Below, one piece after another: positions 17,292-25,389 of a stretch of DNA of 64,000 nucleotides. The position numbers and the translations under genes were made by a program. Position 1 is the stretch's first letter; each line of letters starts with the position of its first letter. Where the stretch lies: NCBI RefSeq assembly GCF_000767795.1, contig NZ_JANX01000002.1:1-64000 (forward strand). Direction: 5' to 3'. The notes below the pieces were generated by a model. The model was not told where the DNA came from. It ran no database searches and was given only the letters and a program-made list of their open reading frames with translations. The stretch comes from Inquilinus limosus MP06. Its GTDB lineage: Bacteria; Pseudomonadota; Alphaproteobacteria; DSM-16000; Inquilinaceae.

Positions 17292-18173
17292 ATGCATGCT
17301 CGATCGACGTTCCTTGCCGCCTGCGCCTTCGTCGCGTTGCCGCTGTCCTGGTCCGCCGCGGCCCAGGTCGACGCAGCCGAAGGCCACGCGCCGACCACCC
17401 TGACCATCCGGGCGGCACCGGGCGTGACCGCGCGCGTCACGGGGATCGGCGGCCCCGAAGTGACCGTCCACCTGCCGCGCGGCGCCACTCAACGGCTCGC
17501 CGTCACGGCGGGCGACGAGGAAGGGCGGTACAACGCCGAAACGGCCGACTTCAATTTCGACGGATTTCTAGACGTAGCCTTCGCGGCGACGCTGGGCCAA
17601 GTCAATGATCAATACCAGGTCTTCCTCTTCGATCCGGCCGCGCAGCACTTCGTCGAGCTGTCCCCACCCAAGGACGCGCCGCCAGTCAGTTGCGACGGTT
17701 TCTGGAATCTCAAGCCCGATCCGAAGACCCGCACCTTGTTCAGTTCCTGCCGCAGCGGCCCCATCTGGTACACGGATGCGTACCGCTTCGACAGTGATGG
17801 ACACGCCTACGTCTACCGGTCGGCGAACGTGATCATGAACACTGCAGCGCAGGCCCTGCTGGACTCCGCCGATGGCGGCGGGCCGGCCTCGCTTGTCCTG
17901 ACCTTCAACCCGAAAGGGCGGGTCGTGGCGCGCAGCGTGTCCTCTTACGGCGACGGAAACGAGACCGCGACCGGGAGAGTGGAGGTCGGTCGGCTACCGC
18001 TGCATGAGGGGCCGGCCGACCGCCCGACGCGGCGCTATCTCGTCCAGGGTGACGCGTTCGAGGCGCTCGACATCAGCGACGACGAGAAGTGGCTGAAGGT
18101 CGCCTATCGCAGCCCCGCAAGGGGCCGGATCGAGGGATGGATCAAGGTCGACGACGCGACGCCGCCACAGTGA
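17292..18173 (+). CDS. Secreted protein with an FG-GAP/calcium-loop-like segment and C-terminal SH3-like tail
   Basis: A 293-residue protein with a clear Sec signal peptide (STFLAACAFVALPLSWSAAA, cleavage near AAAQVDA). The segment TADFNFDGFLDVAFAAT is a D-x-N-x-D-G-x-x-D calcium-type loop, followed by YQVFLFDPAAQHFVEL. The same layout recurs in the secreted protein at 29140-30374. The C-terminal about 60 residues (YLVQGDAFEALDISDDEKWLK then EGWIKVDD) resemble a bacterial SH3-like fold. Function unknown; it probably resides in the periplasm. It stands alone between an inverted repeat and an opposite-strand gene pair. Confidence 0.75.
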   Translation: MHARSTFLAACAFVALPLSWSAAAQVDAAEGHAPTTLTIRAAPGVTARVTGIGGPEVTVHLPRGATQRLAVTAGDEEGRYNAETADFNFDGFLDVAFAATLGQVNDQYQVFLFDPAAQHFVELSPPKDAPPVSCDGFWNLKPDPKTRTLFSSCRSGPIWYTDAYRFDSDGHAYVYRSANVIMNTAAQALLDSADGGGPASLVLTFNPKGRVVARSVSSYGDGNETATGRVEVGRLPLHEGPADRPTRRYLVQGDAFEALDISDDEKWLKVAYRSPARGRIEGWIKVDDATPPQ

Positions 18174-18289
18174 CGCCATCGAACTTCCAGCCGGTAATTC
18201 ATCGCCTTCGCCGGATTCTCCTGATGTTCGGAGCCGCCGACATTATCACACTCCCAGCCCCGGCCAGGAGCAGTTCCCGGCATCGCCCC

Positions 18290-18940
18290 TCAAACGCTAT
18301 AGACGCGAGGCGTAGGCTTCTCCGGAGAGCCGATTGACAGGGTCCCATAGACCCGCGAGAGCAAGCGCTGCCGCCGTGATGGCCAGCCTAGCCGGACGCG
18401 CCATCGCTGCCATATCAGCACAGCCGAAATTGCGGCGAACAGCCCCAGCATGCACAAGCCGGCAAACGACACAGCATCGTCATACTCGCCCACGGCCCAC
18501 AACGAGACGGCGATGCCTCCCCACGAGACCAGAAACACGAATGCGAGAAACCTCATGGCTCTCGTCTGCCGGCGCAGTGACATGCCCGGCAAGGAATACT
18601 CGGCTTCATGGCCGAACCCGTAGCCGGCGAGGAACTTCGCTTGGCTGACGTAGGCGCAGTCGTCCTCGAGGTTGCGCAGGGCATAGACCAGGGGCTCCCG
18701 CCGTTCGGACCTGTCTTCGAAGAGCTGCACCGCCAGTTCCACCCGGTCACCCTCGGCGAGGAACGGCGTGACGTCTCCGAAATCCGCGACGGCATGGAAG
18801 GCCAGCATATACCCACCGAGCTCGAACCGGTAGGCCCGGAACGTGCTGCGCCCCTCCTGTGCCCCCCTCCGAAGCGATTCCATCCGCAGGTTCCGCAACG
18901 TGCCGCGTAGACGATGCACAGCCGGAAGGTCGTCAGCCAT
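18290..18940 (-). CDS. Membrane protein of unknown function (two C-terminal spans)
   Basis: A 216-residue protein not assigned to a family. The N-terminal half is soluble and mixed-charge (residues 1-125). Two strong hydrophobic segments follow at about 130-150 (MRFLAFVFLVSWGGIAVSLW) and 158-175 (VSFAGLCMLGLFAAISAVLI), then a basic tail. It is the second gene of a pair whose upstream partner overlaps it by eight bases; both end in paired membrane spans, so they may form a complex. Confidence 0.65.
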   Translation of the reverse strand: MADDLPAVHRLRGTLRNLRMESLRRGAQEGRSTFRAYRFELGGYMLAFHAVADFGDVTPFLAEGDRVELAVQLFEDRSERREPLVYALRNLEDDCAYVSQAKFLAGYGFGHEAEYSLPGMSLRRQTRAMRFLAFVFLVSWGGIAVSLWAVGEYDDAVSFAGLCMLGLFAAISAVLIWQRWRVRLGWPSRRQRLLSRVYGTLSIGSPEKPTPRVYSV

Positions 18941-19592
18941 GCGAAGCCCCGCGGGGTGCCCGGCCCCAATGCTCCTGCAGCAGCCGCTTCGATTGCTCCA
19001 GCACCGGCCGCTGCCGGAACCCGCGACAGAGATTCATGATGCTGAATGTCGAAGCGGCCAGAGAAAGGAGCAATGCCGAGGCCGAGACCAACAAGGGCAG
19101 GAGCATCCAGGAACCGCTGGCGAAGAGACAGCGGATGCTGACAGCCAGAGCCAGGCCGGACAGGATAGCCGCCGGCCCCCATCGCCGGAGCGAGCGCCAA
19201 TCCCGCCCGCTTTGATCATAGGCTTTGGGTATGACGCTTCGGGCGTCTCTGGCCAGAAGCCAGCACAGATTGCCCCAACCGTCGTCTTCATCGCCCGCGA
19301 TGCAGGCGGTGGCCAGCGTCCCGCGAGACGCCAGGGACCGAAGGGTTGCCGGTGCCGAATCTAGCCCGTCGAGTGGAACCTGGACCAGGACGTCGCCAAG
19401 CCGGAAGCGGGCAGATTGGTCGGATGTGGGAATCGCGACCCGGACGTGGCTCACCTCCCCATCGATTACCCGAAGCCGAGCCGAACTGCCCAGGCGGAGG
19501 CGGACCGTCTCAGCGGCAAGCACTGTCGCGGCGGGCAACGCATCGGGCGAGCCGTTCCTGTCGGCATCTTCACCAGTCGGGGCGAGGGTCAT
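18933..19592 (-). CDS. Membrane protein of unknown function
   Basis: A 219-residue protein with an N-terminal soluble region and two hydrophobic segments near residues 140-155 and 160-178 (LLPLLVSASALLLSLAASTF). The C-terminus is basic. Its topology is the same as that of the downstream overlapping gene (18290-18940), suggesting related function or divergence from a common ancestor, although identity is not obvious. No catalytic motif is seen. Confidence 0.6.
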   Translation of the reverse strand: MTLAPTGEDADRNGSPDALPAATVLAAETVRLRLGSSARLRVIDGEVSHVRVAIPTSDQSARFRLGDVLVQVPLDGLDSAPATLRSLASRGTLATACIAGDEDDGWGNLCWLLARDARSVIPKAYDQSGRDWRSLRRWGPAAILSGLALAVSIRCLFASGSWMLLPLLVSASALLLSLAASTFSIMNLCRGFRQRPVLEQSKRLLQEHWGRAPRGASHG

Positions 19593-19613
19593 CTTGTGGC
19601 GTCACCGGTCGGA

Positions 19614-20114
19614 TCATAGGGTTCGAGGCATACGGGTGAGCTGCCGTCCTGCCTTATCATGGGCGCAGGGCGGGGGCGGCGGCTGCATCCCGTCGATCAG
19701 CCTGATGACGGGCAGGCCAATATATACCACCGCCATTCCCGCCATCGCGAGCAGCCGCAGCGCCATCAGCAACGCCCGCATCTGTCGGCTGGAAAGCCTC
19801 GGCACAGTGATCCGCCACTGCAGGATCACCCCAAGCGTGAGAAGAGTGCCGCCGAGCATCACCGCGAGGCCGATCTCCGATTTCCGAGGGCTGAAGATTA
19901 GATAGCCGCCGGGGTCGTGCGGATAATGCCACAGGGCGTGTGCGCCGATCGCGACCGGCAGGCCTCCGGCCGCGATCCATGCCAAGCGGAAGCCGGGCAG
20001 CCGCAGCAGTACTGACAGCGCGACGCCCACCATCGCGACGGTCCAGCCCGTGAAATCCTCCGCGAAGCTCATCGCGCCGCCGAACACCGCACCGCCGACA
20101 TCGACCGGCATCAA
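19614..20114 (-). CDS. Small multi-pass membrane protein, probably 5'-truncated by a frame change
   Basis: The 166-residue frame has about four hydrophobic segments (VAMVGVALSVLLRLPGF, LAWIAAGGLPVAIGA, GLAVMLGGTLLTLGVIL, LLAMAGMAVVYIGLPVI). No strong ribosome site precedes the start. A different minus-strand frame starting at 20233, behind AAGGAGA, reads MPASAVPRRFDMLWRSLYVA then TRFLIVTGNVV. It looks like the true N-terminus and stops near 20114; the present frame picks up as RFTDRLLMPVDVGG. The gene probably spans 19614-20233 with one frame break near 20135. Function unknown. Confidence 0.5.
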   Translation of the reverse strand: MMPVDVGGAVFGGAMSFAEDFTGWTVAMVGVALSVLLRLPGFRLAWIAAGGLPVAIGAHALWHYPHDPGGYLIFSPRKSEIGLAVMLGGTLLTLGVILQWRITVPRLSSRQMRALLMALRLLAMAGMAVVYIGLPVIRLIDGMQPPPPPCAHDKAGRQLTRMPRTL

Positions 20115-20505
20115 CAGCCGGTCCGTGAAACGGCTGTCTGCACGACGTTTCCAGTGACGATGAGGAATCTCGTCGCCACATAGAGCGATCGCCAGAGCAT
20201 GTCGAAGCGCCTCGGCACGGCCGAGGCCGGCATCTCAGCATCGTCTCCTTACCTTGGCCGGCAGGACATATGGCACTGACGCAGCTACCATCCAGGATAG
20301 GGAGTGGGAACGGCCAAGTGGGCTCCTGGGATCCATAGCACCAAAAACGGGACGGACAGGCACTTGGCCGTCCGAGCCAAGCCGGCGAATCCGAATTAAA
20401 GATGGCTCGCCATGCTGACATATGCCTGCAGAAGCCGGGGAGCGCCGTGACAACGCGACTCGCTCCCTTCGACAGTCCCGATGGGAAACATCATCCGAGC
20501 CCTTC

Positions 20506-21354
20506 ATGAAGCGGTCCGTTGGTCTCCTGGCTGCCTCATACTACGTCGCGGTCTTCGCCTACTCCCTCTATGGCTGGTACAGCTACACAGGGCTGTTCCG
20601 GCTGTTCGCCGAATGGCAGATGGAGCGGTTCGGCGCCTACGACGTGAAGCTGACCGTCCTCCTGCCTCTTCTGGCGCTGGGCCTTGTGGGCCTGGCGATG
20701 TTCCGCCTGCTCGGAAGAGGACGGACGGCTCCCACGAAGCCGATGGTCGCACGGGTCGACGCGTCCCCGCGGATCGTCGCGCTGCTTGGTCTCGGCCTTT
20801 CGGTGATTGCCGCCGGCTCCGCCTGGTACGGCTATCGCAATTCTGGGCAGGGGGCGCCTGCCGAGCCGGTCGACCTGTCGGCAGGCCGGACGCCGGCATC
20901 GTCCCGCGCCGTGCTGACCGCGATCGCACGTACCGACTACATGCTGGCGATCGAGATCAAGACGAGCACCCGCTCATCGATCGATCGCTACATCCCACTC
21001 ACCTCGTCGGACTGGCAGCCGGGGCAGCCGCTCGTCTACTTCCTCAAGACCAACCAGGACGTCTACATCGCGCCCGCGGGTGTGCAGGTCGATGGCAGCG
21101 GAATGCATGACCTGTCGCCGAAGACGCCACCCTTCGAAATGACGACGGATCCCGGCCTGCTGGTCGCCGATGATCTTCCCGGCCCGGTCGCCGAGACCTA
21201 CCGGAAGGCGAATGTCGCCCTCGCCGACAAAATCTATGTGCTGGAATACGGCGCCGACGACAATGAGGTGTTCTACGCCGTGGCGCTCGGCAGCGGCATT
21301 TTCGCCATTGGTTTCCTCGCCGCGGCTGGTGGCAGTGCCCTGAGGAAGGCATGA
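20506..21354 (+). CDS. Membrane protein of unknown function
   Basis: A 282-residue protein starting at the ATG at 20506. Hydrophobic segments occur near residues 5-25 (VGLLAASYYVAVFAYSLYGW), 48-68, 87-105 and at the C-terminus (VFYAVALGSGIFAIGFLAAA). The central 120 residues are probably periplasmic. The stop overlaps the start of the following secreted protein (ATGA), so they are coupled and probably act together. No family recognised. The 390 bases upstream (20115-20505) contain only the suspected N-terminal piece of the opposite-strand membrane gene. Confidence 0.6.
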   Translation: MKRSVGLLAASYYVAVFAYSLYGWYSYTGLFRLFAEWQMERFGAYDVKLTVLLPLLALGLVGLAMFRLLGRGRTAPTKPMVARVDASPRIVALLGLGLSVIAAGSAWYGYRNSGQGAPAEPVDLSAGRTPASSRAVLTAIARTDYMLAIEIKTSTRSSIDRYIPLTSSDWQPGQPLVYFLKTNQDVYIAPAGVQVDGSGMHDLSPKTPPFEMTTDPGLLVADDLPGPVAETYRKANVALADKIYVLEYGADDNEVFYAVALGSGIFAIGFLAAAGGSALRKA

Positions 21355-22328
21355 ACCGGCGGGCACTCCTTCTGGCCGCAAGCGCCGCGACCGCCTTCGC
21401 CGCAGCCTCGGCACGCGCCGAAACCGCCGTCGAGATCCCGGCCTGGTCCCCGGTGATCGGCCAGCGCATCGCGTACCAAATCCAAATGTCCTCCGGTGTC
21501 GGCGAAACTGCGGCCGCGAACCTGCCGCCTGCGGAGTTCGGCGACTACATCGAGCACGCCACGGTCCTGGCGCACACCGACACGGGCTACACTATCCTCT
21601 GGGAGCTCAGTTCCGAGATTTCACCAGGCGCAGATCCCTTCAACGCCGCATTAGGGATAGATAAATACTATGGCATAAACAAAAATCACAAAGACGCCTT
21701 GTCATATTTCGGCATTGATCAAATCGAAATCAAGACAGATCTCGCAGGCGTTCCCGAAATGATGGCCCTCACCCCCGATGAGAGCTATGTCAGTGGAGAA
21801 AACCGCTTCGACTCTATGGCCCTGCAACAGCAACAGCTTCGGAAGAGCGGGCGCAATCCGCTCGAAAGCATCGTGCCGCAGGCGTTCCTCCTGGGCCACA
21901 TGCAGGCCCGCGTCGCCGGGCCGAGAATCGTCGGCTCCCATTGGAGCAGCGACACCACCACGACGGTCGGCGGATCCAAGGTCCCAGTCCAGATCGACTG
22001 GGCGCTGAAGGGCATCGACGAAAGGGCGCAAACCGCCAAGATCGTCTGGTCGGGCCAAGCGGATCCGGCGGCGCTGGCCGCAGCCTGGGAGGCCGGCCGG
22101 TCTGCCCGCGCCATTCAGCAGGCCATCCTCGACGGCCTCGTGAGGGACATGGGTGCCGAACCGGCCGATCCCTTCCCGGAAAAGGGCAGGCCCGCCGCAT
22201 CCTTCTCGGGCTCGGCCTCTGTGTCGCTGCGCGACGGCTCCGCCATCACCGTCCGGGAGACCGTCATCAGCGACGATGGCCGGATGCGAAGAGCGACGAC
22301 GACGGTCGTGACCAGGCTGGACCCCTGA
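21351..22328 (+). CDS. Secreted protein of unknown function
   Basis: A 325-residue protein with a Sec/Tat-like signal peptide (MNRRALLLAASAATAFAAAS then ARAE). The mature part is rich in beta-type segments and has no recognised motif. Bases around 21650-21720 (GIDKYYGINKNHKDALSYFG region) are markedly more AT-rich than the rest, as if that stretch has a different history. It is coupled to the membrane protein upstream through an ATGA overlap. Confidence 0.6.
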   Translation: MNRRALLLAASAATAFAAASARAETAVEIPAWSPVIGQRIAYQIQMSSGVGETAAANLPPAEFGDYIEHATVLAHTDTGYTILWELSSEISPGADPFNAALGIDKYYGINKNHKDALSYFGIDQIEIKTDLAGVPEMMALTPDESYVSGENRFDSMALQQQQLRKSGRNPLESIVPQAFLLGHMQARVAGPRIVGSHWSSDTTTTVGGSKVPVQIDWALKGIDERAQTAKIVWSGQADPAALAAAWEAGRSARAIQQAILDGLVRDMGAEPADPFPEKGRPAASFSGSASVSLRDGSAITVRETVISDDGRMRRATTTVVTRLDP

Positions 22329-22385
22329 GCCTCAGCAGAACGCCGGAGCAGAATTCACATGCTCCGCGGTTTCTTTGAACCGGCA

Positions 22386-22398
22386 TTCACGATGTGAA
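22386..22398. promoter_or_regulatory. Palindrome TTCAC-GAT-GTGAA upstream of the ketoacyl-synthase operon
   Basis: A perfect 5+3+5 inverted repeat in the 237-base gap before the KAS III-fusion gene, about 170 bases before its start. Position and symmetry suit an operator for the operon. No regulator gene lies next to it, so this is only a candidate. Confidence 0.3.
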
Positions 22399-22565
22399 CA
22401 TGTCTCGCATTGTGCCCTCATCGGGGCGACTCATCGTCCACGGCCCTCCTGTCGGCGCTTTCCGGCCGCAAAGCCGCTGTCCGATCGGCGACGAGCCGGG
22501 CTCCGACACCGAACCGGAGTCCGCTCCCCGACCCGTCTCCATCGGCTGAATTGGATCCACCCCTC

Positions 22566-24425
22566 ATGACCTTCCTCACCGGTTTTGGCCGTTTCCTCCC
22601 GGGAGAGCCCGTCCACAACGACGAGCTGGAGGACCTGCTCGGCCCGCTGTCGCCGCGCCAGCGCCGGGTGCAGGAGGAGGCGCTGGCCCATAACGGCATT
22701 CGCAGCCGGCACTACTCGCTCGACCGCAGCGGCGCCTTCCGCGTCGACAATGCCGGCATGGCGGCCGAGGCGGCCCGCGCGGCGCTGGAGAATGCGGAAC
22801 TGCCGCCGGGCGACCTGGCCTTCCTGGCCGCAGGCACCTCGGGCGGCGACGTGCTGGCGCCCGGCTTCGCCAGCATGGTGCATGGCCGGCTGGGCTTGCC
22901 GCCGCTAGGCCTCGCCAGCCTGCAGTCCTTCTGCGCGAGCGGCATGATGGCGCTGCAGGCCGGCCATCACGCCATCGCCGCCGACGGACGGCCCAACGCG
23001 CTGGTGGTGGCCTCGGAATTCGCCAGTCGCTTCTTCCGCGCCGGCTTCTTCGAGGCCGGGCGTTTCGACCTCGACGCCGAGTTCCTGCGCTGGATGCTGT
23101 CCGACGGCGCCGGCGCGGTGCTGCTGGAGGATCGGCCGGCCCGCCGCGGCCGCAGCCTGCGGCTCGACTGGGTCGACATCGTCTCCCATGCCGGCCACCA
23201 CGACACCTGCATGGTCGGCGGCGCCCGGCCGTCGCGCGAGGCCGAGGACGGGCTGGCCGCCTGGGGCACCTATCCGACGCTGCAGCAGGCGGTTGACGAT
23301 GGCGCGTTCCGGCTGCGCCAGGACCTCAAGCAGCTCGATGCCATCGTGCCGATGTGCATCGCGCGGTATTTCGAACTGACCGAGGCCGGCCGGATCGACC
23401 CGGACCGCATCGACCACGCCCTGTGCCACATCTCCTCCGCCGCCTTCCGCAGCAAGATGCTGGCGGGGCTGGAGGCCGCGGGCCGGCCGCTGGACCCGGC
23501 GAAACTGTTCTCCAACCTCGCCACCTGCGGCAACACAGGCGCCGCCTCGATCTACATCATGCTGGAGGAACTGGTGCGGACGCGGGAGCTGTTTCCCGGC
23601 CAGCGCATCGTGTTGATGGTGCCGGAAAGCGGCCGCTTCATCGCCGCCTACGCCCATCTCACCGTGGTCGGCCCGGACGGCGAGGCGGGCAAGGTTCCGG
23701 CGCGGCCCATCCGGACCACGCCGCCCAAGGACGCGCCGCCCGAAGCCCCGGCGGCGGGATCCGACGCCATCCGCCGGCTGCAGCAGCGCCTGACCGCGGT
23801 TTGGGCCGCCTTCGAATCAGACCTCGAGACGGTGCCGGTGGTGGCCCGGCTGCAGCACGGCCGGCTGACCTTCGACGACTACCGCGAGTTCCTGTTCGAC
23901 CTGCGCCAACAGGTGGTGGAGGGTGCACGCTGGATCGCCCGCGCCGCCTCCTCGATCGGGCCCGAACTGGTGGCAGTGCGACCGCTGTTCATCGGCCATT
24001 CGCGGGCGGAGCAGAATGACTTCCGGCTGCTTGAGGAGGATTATGTCGCGCTGGGCGGGTCGCTCGACCACATTCGCCGCGGCCGCAAGAACATCGGGTC
24101 CGAGGCGCTGTCGGCCTGGATGTTCCAGAAGGCCAGCGAGCCAAACCCGATCGACCTCCTGGGCGCGATGGTGATCATCGAGGGATTGGGCGAGCGCATC
24201 GCCGGCCGCTGGGGCGCCGCGATCCAGGACCAGCTGCGCCTGCGCGACGACCAGGTGCGGTTCCTGCGCCATCATGCGGCGGAGGACGAGGACCACATCG
24301 CCAAGCTGTGGTCGCTGCTGGAGCAGCTGGACCTGACCGAGGCTCGGATCGACGGCATCGTCGCCTGCGCCAAGGTCACCGCTCGGCTGTACCGGCTTCA
24401 GTTGGAGGAGCTGGGCAACCGATGA
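22566..24425 (+). CDS. Ketoacyl-ACP synthase III fused to a heme-oxygenase-like diiron domain
   Basis: A 619-residue two-domain protein. Residues 1-380 form a KAS III (FabH-like) thiolase fold with the complete triad: C123 in SFCASGMMAL, H288 in LCHISSAAF and N323 in CGNTGAASI. After a Pro/Ala-rich linker (about 385-400), residues 405-619 form an all-helical domain with E/H pairs typical of heme-oxygenase-like iron oxidases: VEGARW, IGHSRAEQNDF, IIEGLGER and AAEDEDHIAKLW. KAS III enzymes condense acyl-CoA or acyl-ACP; the helical domain could oxidise or decarboxylate the product. The start is at the ATG at 22566; the frame upstream lacks protein-like sequence. Coupled by ATGA to the next gene. 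Confidence 0.82.
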   Translation: MTFLTGFGRFLPGEPVHNDELEDLLGPLSPRQRRVQEEALAHNGIRSRHYSLDRSGAFRVDNAGMAAEAARAALENAELPPGDLAFLAAGTSGGDVLAPGFASMVHGRLGLPPLGLASLQSFCASGMMALQAGHHAIAADGRPNALVVASEFASRFFRAGFFEAGRFDLDAEFLRWMLSDGAGAVLLEDRPARRGRSLRLDWVDIVSHAGHHDTCMVGGARPSREAEDGLAAWGTYPTLQQAVDDGAFRLRQDLKQLDAIVPMCIARYFELTEAGRIDPDRIDHALCHISSAAFRSKMLAGLEAAGRPLDPAKLFSNLATCGNTGAASIYIMLEELVRTRELFPGQRIVLMVPESGRFIAAYAHLTVVGPDGEAGKVPARPIRTTPPKDAPPEAPAAGSDAIRRLQQRLTAVWAAFESDLETVPVVARLQHGRLTFDDYREFLFDLRQQVVEGARWIARAASSIGPELVAVRPLFIGHSRAEQNDFRLLEEDYVALGGSLDHIRRGRKNIGSEALSAWMFQKASEPNPIDLLGAMVIIEGLGERIAGRWGAAIQDQLRLRDDQVRFLRHHAAEDEDHIAKLWSLLEQLDLTEARIDGIVACAKVTARLYRLQLEELGNR

Positions 24426-25384
24426 GCGTGCAGCCGACTGAAGGGCTCGCCCCTCCCGGCGCCGAGGCGACAGTCTGGCCCGCGGATTTCGATCCGGCCC
24501 GGTCGCCGCCGGACGACCCGGATCCCTGGACCGCGCTCTACGTCGACCAGGGGCTGTGGATCGATCCCGAGGCGAAGGCGGCCCTGGTCCGCAACATGCG
24601 CTCGTGGTCGCGCCGAGCGGTACTGCCGATCCTGCGCCCCGTCGCTCGCACTTTCGTCGTAGTCAACACCCTGATCCGGCTAGCCCTTCCCAGCACGCTG
24701 GCGCGACCGGTGCTGCTGCATCGAATCCTGGTCTGGGGCCTGCGCAACTTCGTGCGCCGCGACGCCAACTTCCTGGTCCTGCGCCACTTCCATCTAGGGT
24801 CGGAGATACTGGCCTTCATCGCTGCCAACGTGCCCGGCTTCAAGCCCACGACCAGGCCGCTACGCCCGTCCAATGTCGGCCAGTTGATGCCGGACGTGTT
24901 CCTGCGCCACGACATCAACATCTACAGGTTCATCCTCGAGCTGAACGCCTATCTCGCCGCCACCGGGCGCGAGCTGACGCCGCCCGAGCGGCTCGACCTG
25001 TCGTCGATCACGGATGGGCCGATGCCAATCGATGCCGCACTGGACGGCACCGACAATGGCATCGACGTGCACAGCGCGGTCGAGGCCTATACGCCGATCT
25101 ATCAGCTGCTGCTCAGCGACCGCGACTTCTGGCGCGCCAGCAACTCGCTGCAGTTGGACGAGATCATAGGCGTCTATGTCGCCCGCATCCTCGGCAACCC
25201 TTACAACCTGGCCTTCATGCTGAACCGTCATCCCTTGATCCCGCAATCCACCCTGAAGGCGGGCTTCCGGCTGATGCTGCACGGACTGGTGACCGAGCAA
25301 CTGCATGGCTATCTACGCCAGCTCAAGCGCGCCCAGGCGACCGGGGCGGCGATCGCGGGCACCCGCACTACGATGGATGGCTGA
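24422..25384 (+). CDS. Uncharacterised protein of the KAS III/P450 operon
   Basis: A 320-residue protein without a signal peptide. It is helical and rich in Trp, Arg and His, with conserved-looking blocks LVLRHFHLGSEILAFIAANV, DVFLRHDINIYRFILELNAY and the C-terminal LMLHGLVTEQLHGYL. Repeated H/E/D residues in these helices could bind metal, but no known active-site signature is recognised. A weakly hydrophobic stretch near residues 70-90 may associate with membrane. It is coupled to the upstream synthase by ATGA and sits five bases before the P450, so a role in the same pathway is likely. I recall similar proteins beside KAS III genes elsewhere but cannot verify a family name. Confidence 0.7.
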   Translation: MSVQPTEGLAPPGAEATVWPADFDPARSPPDDPDPWTALYVDQGLWIDPEAKAALVRNMRSWSRRAVLPILRPVARTFVVVNTLIRLALPSTLARPVLLHRILVWGLRNFVRRDANFLVLRHFHLGSEILAFIAANVPGFKPTTRPLRPSNVGQLMPDVFLRHDINIYRFILELNAYLAATGRELTPPERLDLSSITDGPMPIDAALDGTDNGIDVHSAVEAYTPIYQLLLSDRDFWRASNSLQLDEIIGVYVARILGNPYNLAFMLNRHPLIPQSTLKAGFRLMLHGLVTEQLHGYLRQLKRAQATGAAIAGTRTTMDG

Positions 25385-25389
25385 CCGGC

